Assembly (NCBI GenBank): GCA_963784575.1 | Contig: CAWARU010000001.1 | Coordinates: 2,852,001 to 2,916,000 of the forward strand | Reading direction: 5' to 3' | Length of the DNA: 64,000 nt | Source of the DNA: CAWARU01 sp963784575 | GTDB lineage: Bacteria > Pseudomonadota > Gammaproteobacteria > UBA6186 > Azoamicaceae | In this document: positions 1-8,721 of the stretch, in pieces | Layout of the letters: each line of letters begins with the position of its first letter | Position numbering within the stretch: the stretch's first letter is position 1 | Notes under the pieces: model-generated | What the model saw: only the letters and a program-made list of their open reading frames with translations | Database searches by the model: none | What the model was told of the DNA's origin: nothing | Translations under genes and position numbers: made by a program

Positions 1-15
1 AAGCATCTGATTATT

Positions 16-1356
16 TTATAATGCCAATTTTTTTTCTAAGTAATGGATATTGGTACCACCGGTACGAAAATTACCATCCCGGATCAAATCATAGTGGAGT
101 GGAATATTAGTTTTGATCCCTTCAATCACAATTTCATCTAAAGCATTGCGCATTTTGGCGATGGCGGTGTCGCGATCTTCACCAAAAGTGATCAATTTCC
201 CAATCAGGGAATCGTAGTAGGGCGGCACGACATAACCACTGTAAATATGCGAATCAAAGCGGACTCCAAAACCACCAGGCGCATGAAATTGCTGAATTTT
301 GCCAGGGCTTGGGATGAAACTTTTGGCATCTTCGGCATTGATACGGCATTCGATGGCATGGCCTTTGATACGGACATCTTTTTGTTCAATTGACAGAGGT
401 TCGCCTGCAGCTATTCTAAGTTGCTCTTTCACAATATCAATGCCAGTGATCATTTCAGTGACAGGATGTTCCACTTGGATGCGGGTATTCATTTCAATGA
501 AATAGAACTTGCCATCTTCATACAAAAATTCAAAGGTGCCTGCACCGCGATAGCCTAATTCAAGGCAGGCATTCACACAGCTTTCGCCAATTTTCTTGCG
601 TTGCTCATGCGTGATGCCAGGGGCAGGAGCTTCTTCGAGTACTTTTTGATGGCGGCGCTGCATGGAGCAATCGCGTTCGCCTAAGTAAATTGCATTGCCT
701 TTGCCATCTGCTAACACTTGAATTTCAATATGGCGTGGATGTTCCAAAAACTTTTCCATGTAAACAGAAGCATTGTTAAAGGCAGCTTTGGCTTCTGCTT
801 TGGTCATTTGAATCGCGTTTAGAAGAGCAGCTTCACTTCGTACCACTCGCATACCGCGGCCGCCACCACCGCCCGCTGCCTTAATGATGACAGGATATCC
901 AATGTCACGTGCCATTTTTAAATTGTAATCGGGATCGTCTGGTAACTCGCCATTAGAACCCGGTACACAGGGCACACCTGATTTTTTCATGATCTGAATT
1001 GCAGAAACTTTGTCCCCCATTTGCAGAATATTTTCTGCTTTGGGACCAATAAAAATGAAACCACTGTCTTCGACACGTTCTGCAAAATCGGCATTTTCTG
1101 CAAGAAACCCATACCCCGGATGAATAGCGACCGCATCAGTAATTTCCGCAGCTGAAATAATAGCCGGAATGTTTAAATAGCTTTGTGCTGATTTAGGAGG
1201 TCCGATGCAAACCGATTCATCTGCTAAACGCACATGCATGAGAGAACTGTCTGCTGTCGAATGTACGGCAACAGTCTTAATGCCTAGCTCGCGACAGGCT
1301 CGAAGGATTCGTAGTGCAATCTCACCACGGTTTGCAATCACAACTTTATCTAACAT
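16..1356 (-). CDS. accC: Biotin carboxylase subunit of acetyl-CoA carboxylase
   Basis: AccC uses ATP and bicarbonate to carboxylate the biotin carried by AccB, the first half-reaction of acetyl-CoA carboxylase in fatty-acid synthesis (cytoplasm). The 446-residue product has the usual family length and begins MLDKVVIANRGEIALRI, the typical N-terminal Rossmann-like domain. The ATP-grasp domain shows the glycine-rich loop (AAGGGGGRGM, about residues 161-170), the RRHQKVLEEAPAP segment and the active-site stretch EMNTRIQVEHPVTE. It lies 73 bp downstream of accB in the same direction, the classic accBC operon. No defect is seen. Confidence 0.98.
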   Translation of the reverse strand: MLDKVVIANRGEIALRILRACRELGIKTVAVHSTADSSLMHVRLADESVCIGPPKSAQSYLNIPAIISAAEITDAVAIHPGYGFLAENADFAERVEDSGFIFIGPKAENILQMGDKVSAIQIMKKSGVPCVPGSNGELPDDPDYNLKMARDIGYPVIIKAAGGGGGRGMRVVRSEAALLNAIQMTKAEAKAAFNNASVYMEKFLEHPRHIEIQVLADGKGNAIYLGERDCSMQRRHQKVLEEAPAPGITHEQRKKIGESCVNACLELGYRGAGTFEFLYEDGKFYFIEMNTRIQVEHPVTEMITGIDIVKEQLRIAAGEPLSIEQKDVRIKGHAIECRINAEDAKSFIPSPGKIQQFHAPGGFGVRFDSHIYSGYVVPPYYDSLIGKLITFGEDRDTAIAKMRNALDEIVIEGIKTNIPLHYDLIRDGNFRTGGTNIHYLEKKLAL

Positions 1357-1429
1357 ACAATTTTTACTCTGATTTTACCCTGACGGTGATTTTAACGGTG
1401 ATCTAACCGTAATATTAAAATGCCAGTGC

Positions 1430-2014
1430 TTACTCTTTGCTGATAATAAAGAGCGGTTGACCGAATTCCACTGGCTGGCCGTTTTCTACTAAGATACGTT
1501 TAATTTTGCCGCTGGCATCTGCTTCGATTTGATTCAGCATCTTCATTGCCTCGATGATGCACAAGGTATCGCCGATTTTGACATTTTGTCCGACGTCAAC
1601 GAAAGGTTTGTCGTTCGGGCTGGGGGCGCGGTAAAAAGTGCCGACCATAGGAGATGTCATGTTGTGATCATTGGGTGATGTATCGCCCACAGGTGCGGAC
1701 TGCGCAGCAGATGCCGTAGCGGAATGAGCTGCGCTGCCAGTTTGCTGTGAGCCAGTTGTTCCGCTCATGCCTGGCATACCCTGGCCATGCATATTGCTTG
1801 TAGCTACATTCCCCGGATGCCCCGGTATATTGCCAGCTCCCCCGCTCACAAGACCATGTCCCATTCCAGGAATTGGTGTATAATAAGCTTGTGCAGGTAC
1901 ATTGCTGCTATGCCGGCTTACCCGCACCAGTTCCTCGCCTTCCCGTATTTCAATCTCTGAAATATTAGATTCCTCTAACATTTCAATTAGTTTCTTAACT
2001 TTACGAATATCCAT
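1430..2014 (-). CDS. accB: Biotin carboxyl carrier protein of acetyl-CoA carboxylase
   Basis: AccB carries the biotin that AccC carboxylates and that the AccAD carboxyltransferase uses to make malonyl-CoA. The C-terminal biotinyl domain (about residues 118-194) contains CIIEAMKMLNQIEAD, where the lysine of AMKM is the biotinylation site. The N-terminus (MDIRKVKKLIEMLEESNISEIEI) is standard. At 194 residues it is longer than the roughly 156 of E. coli because of a Gly/Met/His/Ala-rich flexible linker at about residues 42-110. It is the first gene of accBC; the 260 bp upstream (2015-2274) are AT-rich and must hold its promoter, but I see no clear consensus there. Confidence 0.97.
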   Translation of the reverse strand: MDIRKVKKLIEMLEESNISEIEIREGEELVRVSRHSSNVPAQAYYTPIPGMGHGLVSGGAGNIPGHPGNVATSNMHGQGMPGMSGTTGSQQTGSAAHSATASAAQSAPVGDTSPNDHNMTSPMVGTFYRAPSPNDKPFVDVGQNVKIGDTLCIIEAMKMLNQIEADASGKIKRILVENGQPVEFGQPLFIISKE

Positions 2015-2274
2015 TTTAGATCCCTGTAGTTTCCAGAGGATGATGACTAATACATACTATTTTGCCGAAAATTAACACACATTGCAAGATAAAATAAATA
2101 TAAATTCTATTAATTCTTTGATGGTTCACTTAATAATCTTTAAACTGATTTTTGAAGTATTTGAACTTTATACTCATCAAGAAGCCTAAATAAATGAAAT
2201 CTTATAAAGAATTAAGAAATATTATGTATTGACTTTCACCAATTAATATTCATTAGTTATTTTGGGGAAAAAAT

Positions 2275-4245
2275 ATGAGTTCTAAAAAATTAGGTAGAAA
2301 AGAAAGGGAAGCTGTCGAAGGAGAACCGGCACCTGTTACTGGAGAGCAACCTGAAGCTGAGAAACCTAGCTGGGGCTCTAGAATCAATTCATGGATCGTA
2401 ACGGGTGGTATAGGGTTAGCTAAATTTGTTCTTTACAGATCTGATAATGATAAAAAAGCTTGGAGTAAAAGGCAAACTAATGCTTGGAATGCGAGTTTTC
2501 TCTTTCGCGCAGTTGCAGCAGTTGCAATAGCAGCAGTTGCAATAGCAGCCTCGGCTGTAGTTGGTGTGGTGAGAGGTATATGGACATGTCTTAAAGATGG
2601 TATTTGGGGTGGATTAAAAACCATGTGGAATGGAGCAAAATTGATAGGAGGGGGAATTAAAGCCTTAGCTACAACAAGTAGGGATGAAAATGGAAATATA
2701 ATAAGCAGAAAACAGGCTTTATCAATGATCGGATTAGGCGTGGGAAAAGTTCTAGGTGGTGGGATAAAAGTTGGATTAGGTGCAGCTGGTATAGCGGCTA
2801 TTGGTTTTGTGACAGTAGCAACGGCTGGTGCTGCTGCCGGTATTCCAGCAGTTGTTGCAACGGTCTCTCAAATACCACTTGTCGGTGGGGTGATAGGAGG
2901 AGCAATAGCTAGCTCGGGACCAGTTGCAACCACCAGTGCAGCACTATTAGGAGCCGCTAAAACTGTTGCTCTCGGATATACAGTACCGGCGGGTTTGGCA
3001 GCAACATATGGGACAGGAGTAACAGTTGCAGCAGTAACTGCAGGAACTGCAGTTGCAGCTGGCGTTGGTCGTGTATTTAGATTGGGAGAAGCGTCTGATA
3101 AGATTGGCGGTGTACAAGTAATTCGTGGCGGCATAGGTGGTTTTTTAAAAGAAGTTGGCGATTTCTTTAAAGATGTTGGAAAATCATATGATAATGCAGT
3201 TAATAAAGCAGAAAATTATGCTCGTTATGGGAATACGGTTGGTCCAAAAGGTCCTAAACAGGGAGAGGCAACCTTAAGTGCGGTTGCTCGATCACCGAGT
3301 CAATTAATTCCAGGGGGGCAAGCTCAATTAGTTTCTGCACAACCTGGTCAAGTACAACCTGGTAATGTAGCACCAGTAGGTCCTGCACAACCATCAATGC
3401 TTGTTTCAAGTTCTTTACCTGCAGGACCTCCTGAAGGGCAGCAATTGTCAAGTATGCAAGTTGTGCAGGGACCATTAGAGGGAAGTATGCCGGCAGCTGT
3501 AGGTAGCGATTCAGGAGCTACTTCACATGAGCTTGGAGAAGGGGTTATTGCTGAGGGTCTTCCTAGTCTTCCTTTAACAGTAACAGGTAATTTAGGCGAG
3601 GGTGTTTCTCCATCTCCCCATGCAGATCAATTGGTAAATTTACAAAGAGATTATGATGAAATGGCTTTAGGAACAGAAGGAATGTCAGTTGTAGAACCGC
3701 CACCGGGAGTTCATCTAGCAGGATTCACTCCATCTGCGAATGCTCGCCTTGATCCCAGCTTACCACTTCCACCACCCGACTACCCTGGTGTCGAGTTGCA
3801 AGCGCAGAAACCAAATAAATTTCCGACAGAAGAACAGTGTGCCCTAATTCAAAAAGCAATTGGTCCTGCACATTTAGAATGCGATCAAATGACAACCATA
3901 TCATTTGCAGGTGTTGACCCAATAAAAGCTGCAACTGCTGCTGCCACGGTACCAGGCGTGGGAGAGATACTTAGCAGTCAAGCGTTTCGATTAGTTGTAC
4001 CTGAAGAAACAACTGAGGAACAGGCTAGACAATTTTATCTTGCGATATTTAAAGCTAAGCAAGATAATATTCAAATAACGGAAGTACAAGCTGGAAAATA
4101 TGGGGATGTAGAGCCTGTTCGAGTAGAAGGAAACACAGTCAAAATCGGAGAAGAAGGGCAAGAAGTCGTGGCTACAATAGATGGTGATAAAGTGACGGTT
4201 AAAAAACCAGAACCCAAAGAAGGCACTAAACTAACTATCGTATAA
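2275..4245 (+). CDS. Hypothetical Ala/Gly-rich protein with hydrophobic core, candidate effector
   Basis: I recognise no family for this 656-residue protein. It starts with a charged segment (MSSKKLGRKEREAVEGEPAP), without a signal peptide. Several Ala/Gly/Val-rich hydrophobic segments follow at about residues 78-100, 160-200 and 205-265, which could be membrane-inserting. A Pro/Gln/Ser-rich low-complexity stretch covers about 320-510, and a globular, mostly soluble C-terminus ends in a Lys/Glu-rich tail (KKPEPKEGTKLTIV). A GGGG-containing ribosome site lies just before the ATG (tggggaaaaaat). It stands alone between accB (divergent) and a methyltransferase (convergent). A secreted or membrane-interacting effector is an inference from this orphan, low-complexity make-up; there is no functional motif to support it. 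Confidence 0.75.
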   Translation: MSSKKLGRKEREAVEGEPAPVTGEQPEAEKPSWGSRINSWIVTGGIGLAKFVLYRSDNDKKAWSKRQTNAWNASFLFRAVAAVAIAAVAIAASAVVGVVRGIWTCLKDGIWGGLKTMWNGAKLIGGGIKALATTSRDENGNIISRKQALSMIGLGVGKVLGGGIKVGLGAAGIAAIGFVTVATAGAAAGIPAVVATVSQIPLVGGVIGGAIASSGPVATTSAALLGAAKTVALGYTVPAGLAATYGTGVTVAAVTAGTAVAAGVGRVFRLGEASDKIGGVQVIRGGIGGFLKEVGDFFKDVGKSYDNAVNKAENYARYGNTVGPKGPKQGEATLSAVARSPSQLIPGGQAQLVSAQPGQVQPGNVAPVGPAQPSMLVSSSLPAGPPEGQQLSSMQVVQGPLEGSMPAAVGSDSGATSHELGEGVIAEGLPSLPLTVTGNLGEGVSPSPHADQLVNLQRDYDEMALGTEGMSVVEPPPGVHLAGFTPSANARLDPSLPLPPPDYPGVELQAQKPNKFPTEEQCALIQKAIGPAHLECDQMTTISFAGVDPIKAATAAATVPGVGEILSSQAFRLVVPEETTEEQARQFYLAIFKAKQDNIQITEVQAGKYGDVEPVRVEGNTVKIGEEGQEVVATIDGDKVTVKKPEPKEGTKLTIV

Positions 4246-4281
4246 TATAAAAAGATAACATTGTGGCAGATAAGATTGAGC

Positions 4282-5016
4282 TTACTCTAATTTACTGCCT
4301 TCGCCGCAAATAATCTCCCATCGAAATGGAAAAATCCAAAGGATATGGTATTTTCTTATTCCCGCAGCTTGCAAGATTTTCACTAATTCATCCTTTTTAA
4401 ACCCCCGCAGCACAGAGGCTGGGCCATCATGTTGCGCTAAATAGGACATACGGAAAATTTTGGTGATGAGTTTGATTGCATAATAGGGAATAATGTTACG
4501 GTGTAGATCGTTGATGATAAATGCGAGTTTTGTTTGACGCGATAAGGTTGCGAATAACTCGATGAGAGTCGGGGTATCAAAGTGGTGGCAGACATTGTTG
4601 AGGCAGACAATGTCGAAGGATTTGGAGAGGAAGTCGGGGGATAGGATATCAGCGACTTCACAGCTTACTTTGAGCTCGGGATGTTTAAGGAAATTCTTTT
4701 GGGCATACTCGATAATGCTGGGGTTGATATCTACAGCGGAGACGATGTAATTGATTTTATTTGAAGCGCACCATTTTGCAATTGCTATGGAGAGATCTCC
4801 AGCACCACAGCCTAAGTCGGCGATGCGGATTACATGGTTTTGAATTTTAGAGTGAAGGAGATGGGGTTTTAGGGAGTTTAATGCTTTTAGAAGGGCTCTT
4901 TTGGAACCGAGAAATTTATTTATTTTCTCAAATTCTTGTAAATTTTGAATGAGATCGGGTAAGGGGATGTTGGGGGTGTCGAGGATCTCGTGAGAAGTCG
5001 ATCGATTTTCGAGCAT
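4282..5016 (-). CDS. Class I SAM-dependent methyltransferase
   Basis: This 244-residue protein is predicted to transfer a methyl group from S-adenosylmethionine to an unknown small molecule. Motif I is VIRIADLGCGAGDLSIAIA (about residues 63-81), followed by the acidic ribose-binding VSAVDIN and the motif IV region FDIVCLNNVCHHFD. The C-terminal part (NDLHRNIIPYYAIKL and a later Arg/Gly segment) resembles UbiE/Coq5-like methyltransferases. It begins 13 bp after the dsbD stop and is probably the last gene of the ppa-cutA-dsbD operon. Its 3' end converges on the orphan gene at 2275 with only 36 bp between them. The substrate cannot be read from the sequence. Confidence 0.85.
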   Translation of the reverse strand: MLENRSTSHEILDTPNIPLPDLIQNLQEFEKINKFLGSKRALLKALNSLKPHLLHSKIQNHVIRIADLGCGAGDLSIAIAKWCASNKINYIVSAVDINPSIIEYAQKNFLKHPELKVSCEVADILSPDFLSKSFDIVCLNNVCHHFDTPTLIELFATLSRQTKLAFIINDLHRNIIPYYAIKLITKIFRMSYLAQHDGPASVLRGFKKDELVKILQAAGIRKYHILWIFPFRWEIICGEGSKLE

Positions 5017-5029
5017 GGAAGGGGTACTA

Positions 5030-6913
5030 CTACCCCTTCTCTTTTGAATGCTCTAAAAATTTATTTAAACGCTCAATAAAGCTATTCGTTTCAGACTTGC
5101 CGGCCATGCGATAAGCTTTTGCTTCAGTGCCGTCGGGTCCGAAGAAAAGCACCATGGGAGGGCCAATGATTCCTAATTCCTTTTGCAATTGCTCGCTGGC
5201 GGTGGTTTGTTTGGTCAAATCAAGGCGCAGCAATTGAACGCTGGTTAATCTTTTCAGCACATCGTGGTTTTCAAATACTTCCTTATCCATTTGGCGGCAG
5301 GAAATGCACCAGTCAGCATAGACATCTAGGATAACGGGTTTTTTCTGGGAGCTTGCAGAAGCTAGGGCTTGGCTCAATTCTTCTTTGTCGTGGACTGCGA
5401 CAAAGGGTGCAGCGAGAGAAGCTTGGCTAGGTCCGCCAGTGAGAGGGACGGCACGCATGAGAATAGAAACAGAAAGTACGAGGAGCAATACCCCGGTGAG
5501 AGATTTGATGTGACGCATCCAGGGGCCGGCTTTTGGCAGTAAATGGCTGCCGACGCAGGCTACTATTAGGAGTGGTAAACCCATGCCGAAGGCAAGTGCG
5601 AATAATGCTGCGCCGCCAAGGAATGCGTTACCGGTTTGGCCGATATAGGTTAAGGCACCTACCAAAGCAGGTGTGACACAGGGTGAAACCATGAGGGCGG
5701 AAATGGCGCCCATGGCAACTGCGCCAAGCGCTGAGCCGTGCTTTTGTTTTTGCTCTAATTGATGCAAGGCATTAGAGAAAATGGAAGGCAATTGAACATG
5801 CAACATGTTAAATTGATTCAGAGCAAAGAGCAGCAATAAGAAACTGAGTACAATTAAGAAGATCGGTTGTTGCAAGGTGGTTTGTAAATGGCTGCCGAGC
5901 AATGCTGCTGCGATACCTGCGAAAGAATAACAGACAGAGACGCTTAGAACATAGAGGCTCGCTAAATATAAGCTTCGCTTACGGGTGAGCGGTTGATCTT
6001 GCCCAACTAAGATGTTGGCGAGAATGGGAACCATGGGTAATACACAGGGTGTGCAAGCCAACATTACTCCAAGGCCCAAGAAAGCAAGCAGAGTGAAGAA
6101 GAAATTTTTGGAATGAAACAAATCTGCGATACGATCAGTATCAGATTCTGTGGGTTCAGAGGAAGAGGTTGCGCTGCTGCTTTTATCTGCTATCGAAGCT
6201 GCACTTGCTGATGAAATCAATGCATCCGAAGCGGGATCTACTTCGACGCTCATGGCGTGTGATTGTTCTTTGCTCGTAGCTTTTGAAAGCTTTGCTATTG
6301 CAATTTTGGGATCTTCGCGGAATGTTGCTGCAGAGATATTCTGGATTTCCACGTGGCCATTTTTGCCTATAGTAATTTGTTTATGCATGGGCGGATAGCA
6401 AAAACCCTCTGAGCAACCTTGGTATTGCATTCTGAAGCCAGTCTTTTCTGCAACAGTGGAGAGAGGGACAGTGATATCAAGGTGTTTTTTGTAAACTTTA
6501 ATTTCACCCAAATATTCATCTTTTTTAACTATAGGCTTTGGTAGGTTGATGGCGGAAGCCTTGAAGGGCTCGTTGGCCAAACTTTGGAAATGGAAATGTT
6601 CCTGATAAAGTTGGTAACCATCAGCAATATCAAAGCTTACGATGGCTGTCTTTTTATCTGTTTCCTTGACGTTGACGCTGATTTTGAAGACTTTTTCAGG
6701 CGACAGGGCGTCTGTGTCTTCGGCGTCGCCGTCACTGCTTTTAGCAATGAGGGCAGTGCTGTGATCGGAAGGGCTTTTGTCGGAAGCACTGGCACTTTGT
6801 TCGGAAGCGCTTTCTTTAACGCTTGAAATAGCCTGTACTGAGAAGCATGAAAAACATGCTAGGAACAAAACTAGCGCAAGTGCTACGCAGTTAAAACGGT
6901 TTTTTCTATCCAT
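5030..6913 (-). CDS. dsbD: Thiol:disulfide interchange protein DsbD
   Basis: DsbD is an inner-membrane protein that passes electrons from cytoplasmic thioredoxin to periplasmic DsbC/DsbG and cytochrome maturation proteins. The 627-residue product shows all three parts. After an N-terminal signal peptide comes the periplasmic alpha domain with a redox Cys pair (GCSEGFCYPP, C167 and C172; one residue closer than the E. coli C103/C109 pair). The multi-TM beta domain has LACTPCVLPMVPI and SPCVTPALVGAL. The C-terminal thioredoxin-like gamma domain has VYADWCISCRQMDKEVF. A Ser/Ala-rich stretch follows the signal peptide. Its start overlaps the end of cutA by 31 nt, indicating translational coupling. 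Confidence 0.96.
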   Translation of the reverse strand: MDRKNRFNCVALALVLFLACFSCFSVQAISSVKESASEQSASASDKSPSDHSTALIAKSSDGDAEDTDALSPEKVFKISVNVKETDKKTAIVSFDIADGYQLYQEHFHFQSLANEPFKASAINLPKPIVKKDEYLGEIKVYKKHLDITVPLSTVAEKTGFRMQYQGCSEGFCYPPMHKQITIGKNGHVEIQNISAATFREDPKIAIAKLSKATSKEQSHAMSVEVDPASDALISSASAASIADKSSSATSSSEPTESDTDRIADLFHSKNFFFTLLAFLGLGVMLACTPCVLPMVPILANILVGQDQPLTRKRSLYLASLYVLSVSVCYSFAGIAAALLGSHLQTTLQQPIFLIVLSFLLLLFALNQFNMLHVQLPSIFSNALHQLEQKQKHGSALGAVAMGAISALMVSPCVTPALVGALTYIGQTGNAFLGGAALFALAFGMGLPLLIVACVGSHLLPKAGPWMRHIKSLTGVLLLVLSVSILMRAVPLTGGPSQASLAAPFVAVHDKEELSQALASASSQKKPVILDVYADWCISCRQMDKEVFENHDVLKRLTSVQLLRLDLTKQTTASEQLQKELGIIGPPMVLFFGPDGTEAKAYRMAGKSETNSFIERLNKFLEHSKEKG

Positions 6914-7209
6914 TGTAGATATCCTCTTGTGCCATGTTCAATGTTTAGCCCAATCACTTCTGGGCATTCGTAAGGATGCTCATGCAACAGCAAGGCTTCT
7001 AATTTTGGAAATGCATCCGCTGTTGTTTTAATGAGCAATAAACTTTCATTTGCAGTTTCGAGCTTATCTTGCCAGGTATAAATAGAAGTGAGACCTGGAA
7101 TAATATTCACACAAGCTGCTAAGCGCGACTCTACTGCTTTGGTCGCAAGTGCTTTTGCGACTTCCTCTGAGGGACAAGTACAGAGAACAACATAAGCTTT
7201 TTTGTTCAT
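6883..7209 (-). CDS. cutA: Divalent-cation tolerance protein CutA
   Basis: CutA is a small trimeric cytoplasmic protein linked to copper/divalent-cation tolerance; its exact role is debated. The 108-residue length and the sequence fit the family: the beta-strand start VVLCTCPSEEVAKALA, ESRLAACVNIIPGLTSIYTWQDKLE, and the C-terminal HPYECPEVIGLNIEHGTRGYLQWI. In E. coli and relatives cutA also precedes dsbD, matching this order. Its start overlaps the ppa stop by 4 nt (ATGA) and its end overlaps dsbD by 31 nt, so the three genes are translated from one message. Confidence 0.96.
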   Translation of the reverse strand: MNKKAYVVLCTCPSEEVAKALATKAVESRLAACVNIIPGLTSIYTWQDKLETANESLLLIKTTADAFPKLEALLLHEHPYECPEVIGLNIEHGTRGYLQWIEKTVLTA

Positions 7210-7760
7210 TCATGTGTCCCGCCCTGTGAGTCTTTGATTTTTTCAAAGCGATCAATGCCAGTCAAAATCTCGGATTTTGCGAGTCCAGGGCCTTCCCAGC
7301 CTTCAATTTTGACCCATTTTCCTTCTTCCAAATCTTTGTAATGTTCAAAAAAATGCCGGATTTGATCCAACAATAATGGGAAAAGGTCTTCCGGTCTTTG
7401 TATATTCTGATATTGCTTGGTTAATTTATCGATGGGCACTGCCAAAATTTTTGCATCAGGACCTGCTTCGTCAGTCATTTTCAACATACCGATGGGGCGA
7501 ATTTTGATCACTGAACCGGAAAGCAGGGGATGAGGGCTTATTACTAATACATCGATGGGATCACCGTCTGCTGCCAAGGTATTAGGGATGTAGCCATAAT
7601 CGCAGGGATAGCGCATGGTAGAATTCATGAAACGATCCACCATCAAAGTGCCGGTGTCTTTGTCGACTTCATATTTTACGGGTTCGCTATGCGCAGGAAT
7701 TTCTATGATGACATTGCATTCATCTGGAACGTTGGCGCCTGCTGATATATTTTTTAGCAT
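7206..7760 (-). CDS. ppa: Family I inorganic pyrophosphatase
   Basis: Ppa hydrolyses pyrophosphate to phosphate, pulling biosynthetic reactions forward (cytoplasm, Mg2+-dependent hexamer in bacteria). The 184-residue protein is full length. The signature with metal-binding aspartates is present (LAADGDPIDVLVIS), with upstream RYPCDYGYIPNTL and downstream DAKILAVPIDKL. It is the first gene of the ppa-cutA-dsbD-methyltransferase operon and shares 4 nt with cutA. Confidence 0.97.
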   Translation of the reverse strand: MLKNISAGANVPDECNVIIEIPAHSEPVKYEVDKDTGTLMVDRFMNSTMRYPCDYGYIPNTLAADGDPIDVLVISPHPLLSGSVIKIRPIGMLKMTDEAGPDAKILAVPIDKLTKQYQNIQRPEDLFPLLLDQIRHFFEHYKDLEEGKWVKIEGWEGPGLAKSEILTGIDRFEKIKDSQGGTHE

Positions 7761-7785
7761 GAATTACGTCTTACCTGTTACCTGG

Positions 7786-7950
7786 CACTGCCCTTGAACG
7801 CCCATCTTTGGGCAATCTCGCGTTAAAAATTTAACAAAAATTGCTCACTTACTATATGTAAACTTCGCTTTTTTGTTGAATTTTTAACGCGACCTAGCCT
7901 CAAATCTGGACATTTTGTCTACATTTAAGCAGGAGACCTTGAACAATTAC
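7786..7950. repeat. Interspersed hairpin-forming repeat, copy 1
   Basis: About 165 bp, nearly identical to the stretch at 10528-10693. It starts with a small hairpin (gcccatctttgggc), then has a large inverted repeat whose arms begin cgcgttaaaaatttaac and end with gttgaatttttaacgcg (about 22-bp arms, roughly 30-nt loop), and ends with the common edge gagaccttgaacaattac. No coding potential is seen. It lies between the RRM gene (its 3' side) and ppa. A non-autonomous mobile repeat or a structured RNA element is likely. Confidence 0.8.
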
Positions 7951-8076
7951 TGTTTCTATTTTAAAGATATTTGCTGGATGATTAGCGGAGAGATTCATAT
8001 CTCACTCATCATCATCGGGGTCTATGGGTCATATAATAATTTTAGTACCTAGAGAGGAAATTGGCTCCCTCACTGG

Positions 8077-8110
8077 CCTGGGCTGTAAACAATATTATTT
8101 ACAGCCCAGG
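8077..8110 (-). terminator. Strong hairpin downstream of the RRM gene
   Basis: A perfect 13-bp stem (CCTGGGCTGTAAA at 8077-8089 pairing with TTTACAGCCCAGG at 8098-8110) with an 8-nt AT loop, 12 nt after the stop codon of the RRM gene. On the minus strand it is not followed by a T-run, so it may protect the 3' end rather than act as a classical intrinsic terminator. Confidence 0.6.
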
Positions 8111-8122
8111 AAATATTATTTC

Positions 8123-8500
8123 TTACCAGCGTTCTCTGCTGCCGCCACCGTTGCCGCCGCCTTGACGACCGCGACCACCGCCGTTGCCGCCTTGACCGCC
8201 TCGGCTGCCACCACGACCGCCTTCACCGCGACCGCCTTCACCGCGACCGCCTTCCTTCTTTTCTTGAGCAACATTGACACGAATAGGACGTCCATTGATT
8301 TCCTTGCCATCCAGGGCGAGTGCTTTTTCTGCTGCTTGGGAAGTTTCGAAAGTTACAAAGGCGAATCCTCGAACGCGCCCGGTATATCGATCGGTGGGTA
8401 TTTTTACTTCGACAATTTGGCCATAAACAGAGAAAGCGGCTTCCAGTTCTTCCTTTGTAGTTGAAAAGGCTAAATTACCGATAAATAATTGATTTTGCAT
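8123..8500 (-). CDS. Glycine-rich RRM RNA-binding protein
   Basis: A single RNA recognition motif followed by a Gly/Arg-rich tail, of the kind found in cold-inducible RNA-binding proteins of bacteria and plants. RNP-2 is LFIGNL and RNP-1 is RGFAFVTF; the RRM fills about residues 1-80 and the rest is GGRGEGGRG/RGGQGGNGG repeats ending SRERW. I place the start at 8500 (MQNQLF), giving 125 residues, because an AGGAG site lies 7-8 nt upstream; an in-frame ATG at 8530 has no such site. It probably acts as an RNA chaperone or mRNA-binding protein. A second RRM protein, membrane-anchored, lies at 22940. Confidence 0.93.
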   Translation of the reverse strand: MQNQLFIGNLAFSTTKEELEAAFSVYGQIVEVKIPTDRYTGRVRGFAFVTFETSQAAEKALALDGKEINGRPIRVNVAQEKKEGGRGEGGRGEGGRGGSRGGQGGNGGGRGRQGGGNGGGSRERW

Positions 8501-8600
8501 AACAATTGTCTCCTGAGACTCATATTTCATGACACCGGGTACCTTCGAAAATAAGAGGCCTAACAGGAGGAAGCTTATTTCGGCAAGGACTTGGGGTCGC

Positions 8601-8660
8601 CATGGTTATGCCCCATGGCATAACCATGCGAACATTATAGCGTAAAATAAGCTCAAAAGC
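8601..8660 (-). promoter_or_regulatory. Putative promoter and 5' hairpin of the RRM gene
   Basis: Read on the minus strand, a TATAAT -10 box (from cgctataatg, near 8638) lies just upstream of a perfect 11-bp stem (catggttatgc at 8601-8611, gcataaccatg at 8618-8628; 6-nt loop). The transcript would begin at or just before this hairpin and carry a 5' leader of over 100 nt. A -35 match is not convincing. The hairpin could stabilise the mRNA or respond to temperature. Confidence 0.45.
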
Positions 8661-8721
8661 ACTCAATATCTATAGTTTTTCTACAAAAAAATGCACTTTC
8701 GGTCGACAATTTAATGATTTT

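Noticed and set aside
2125..2142. A cttaataatctttaaac stretch upstream of the 2275 gene resembling a PmrA box
   Set aside because: The half-site spacing is one base short of the described consensus and AT-rich DNA gives many such matches.
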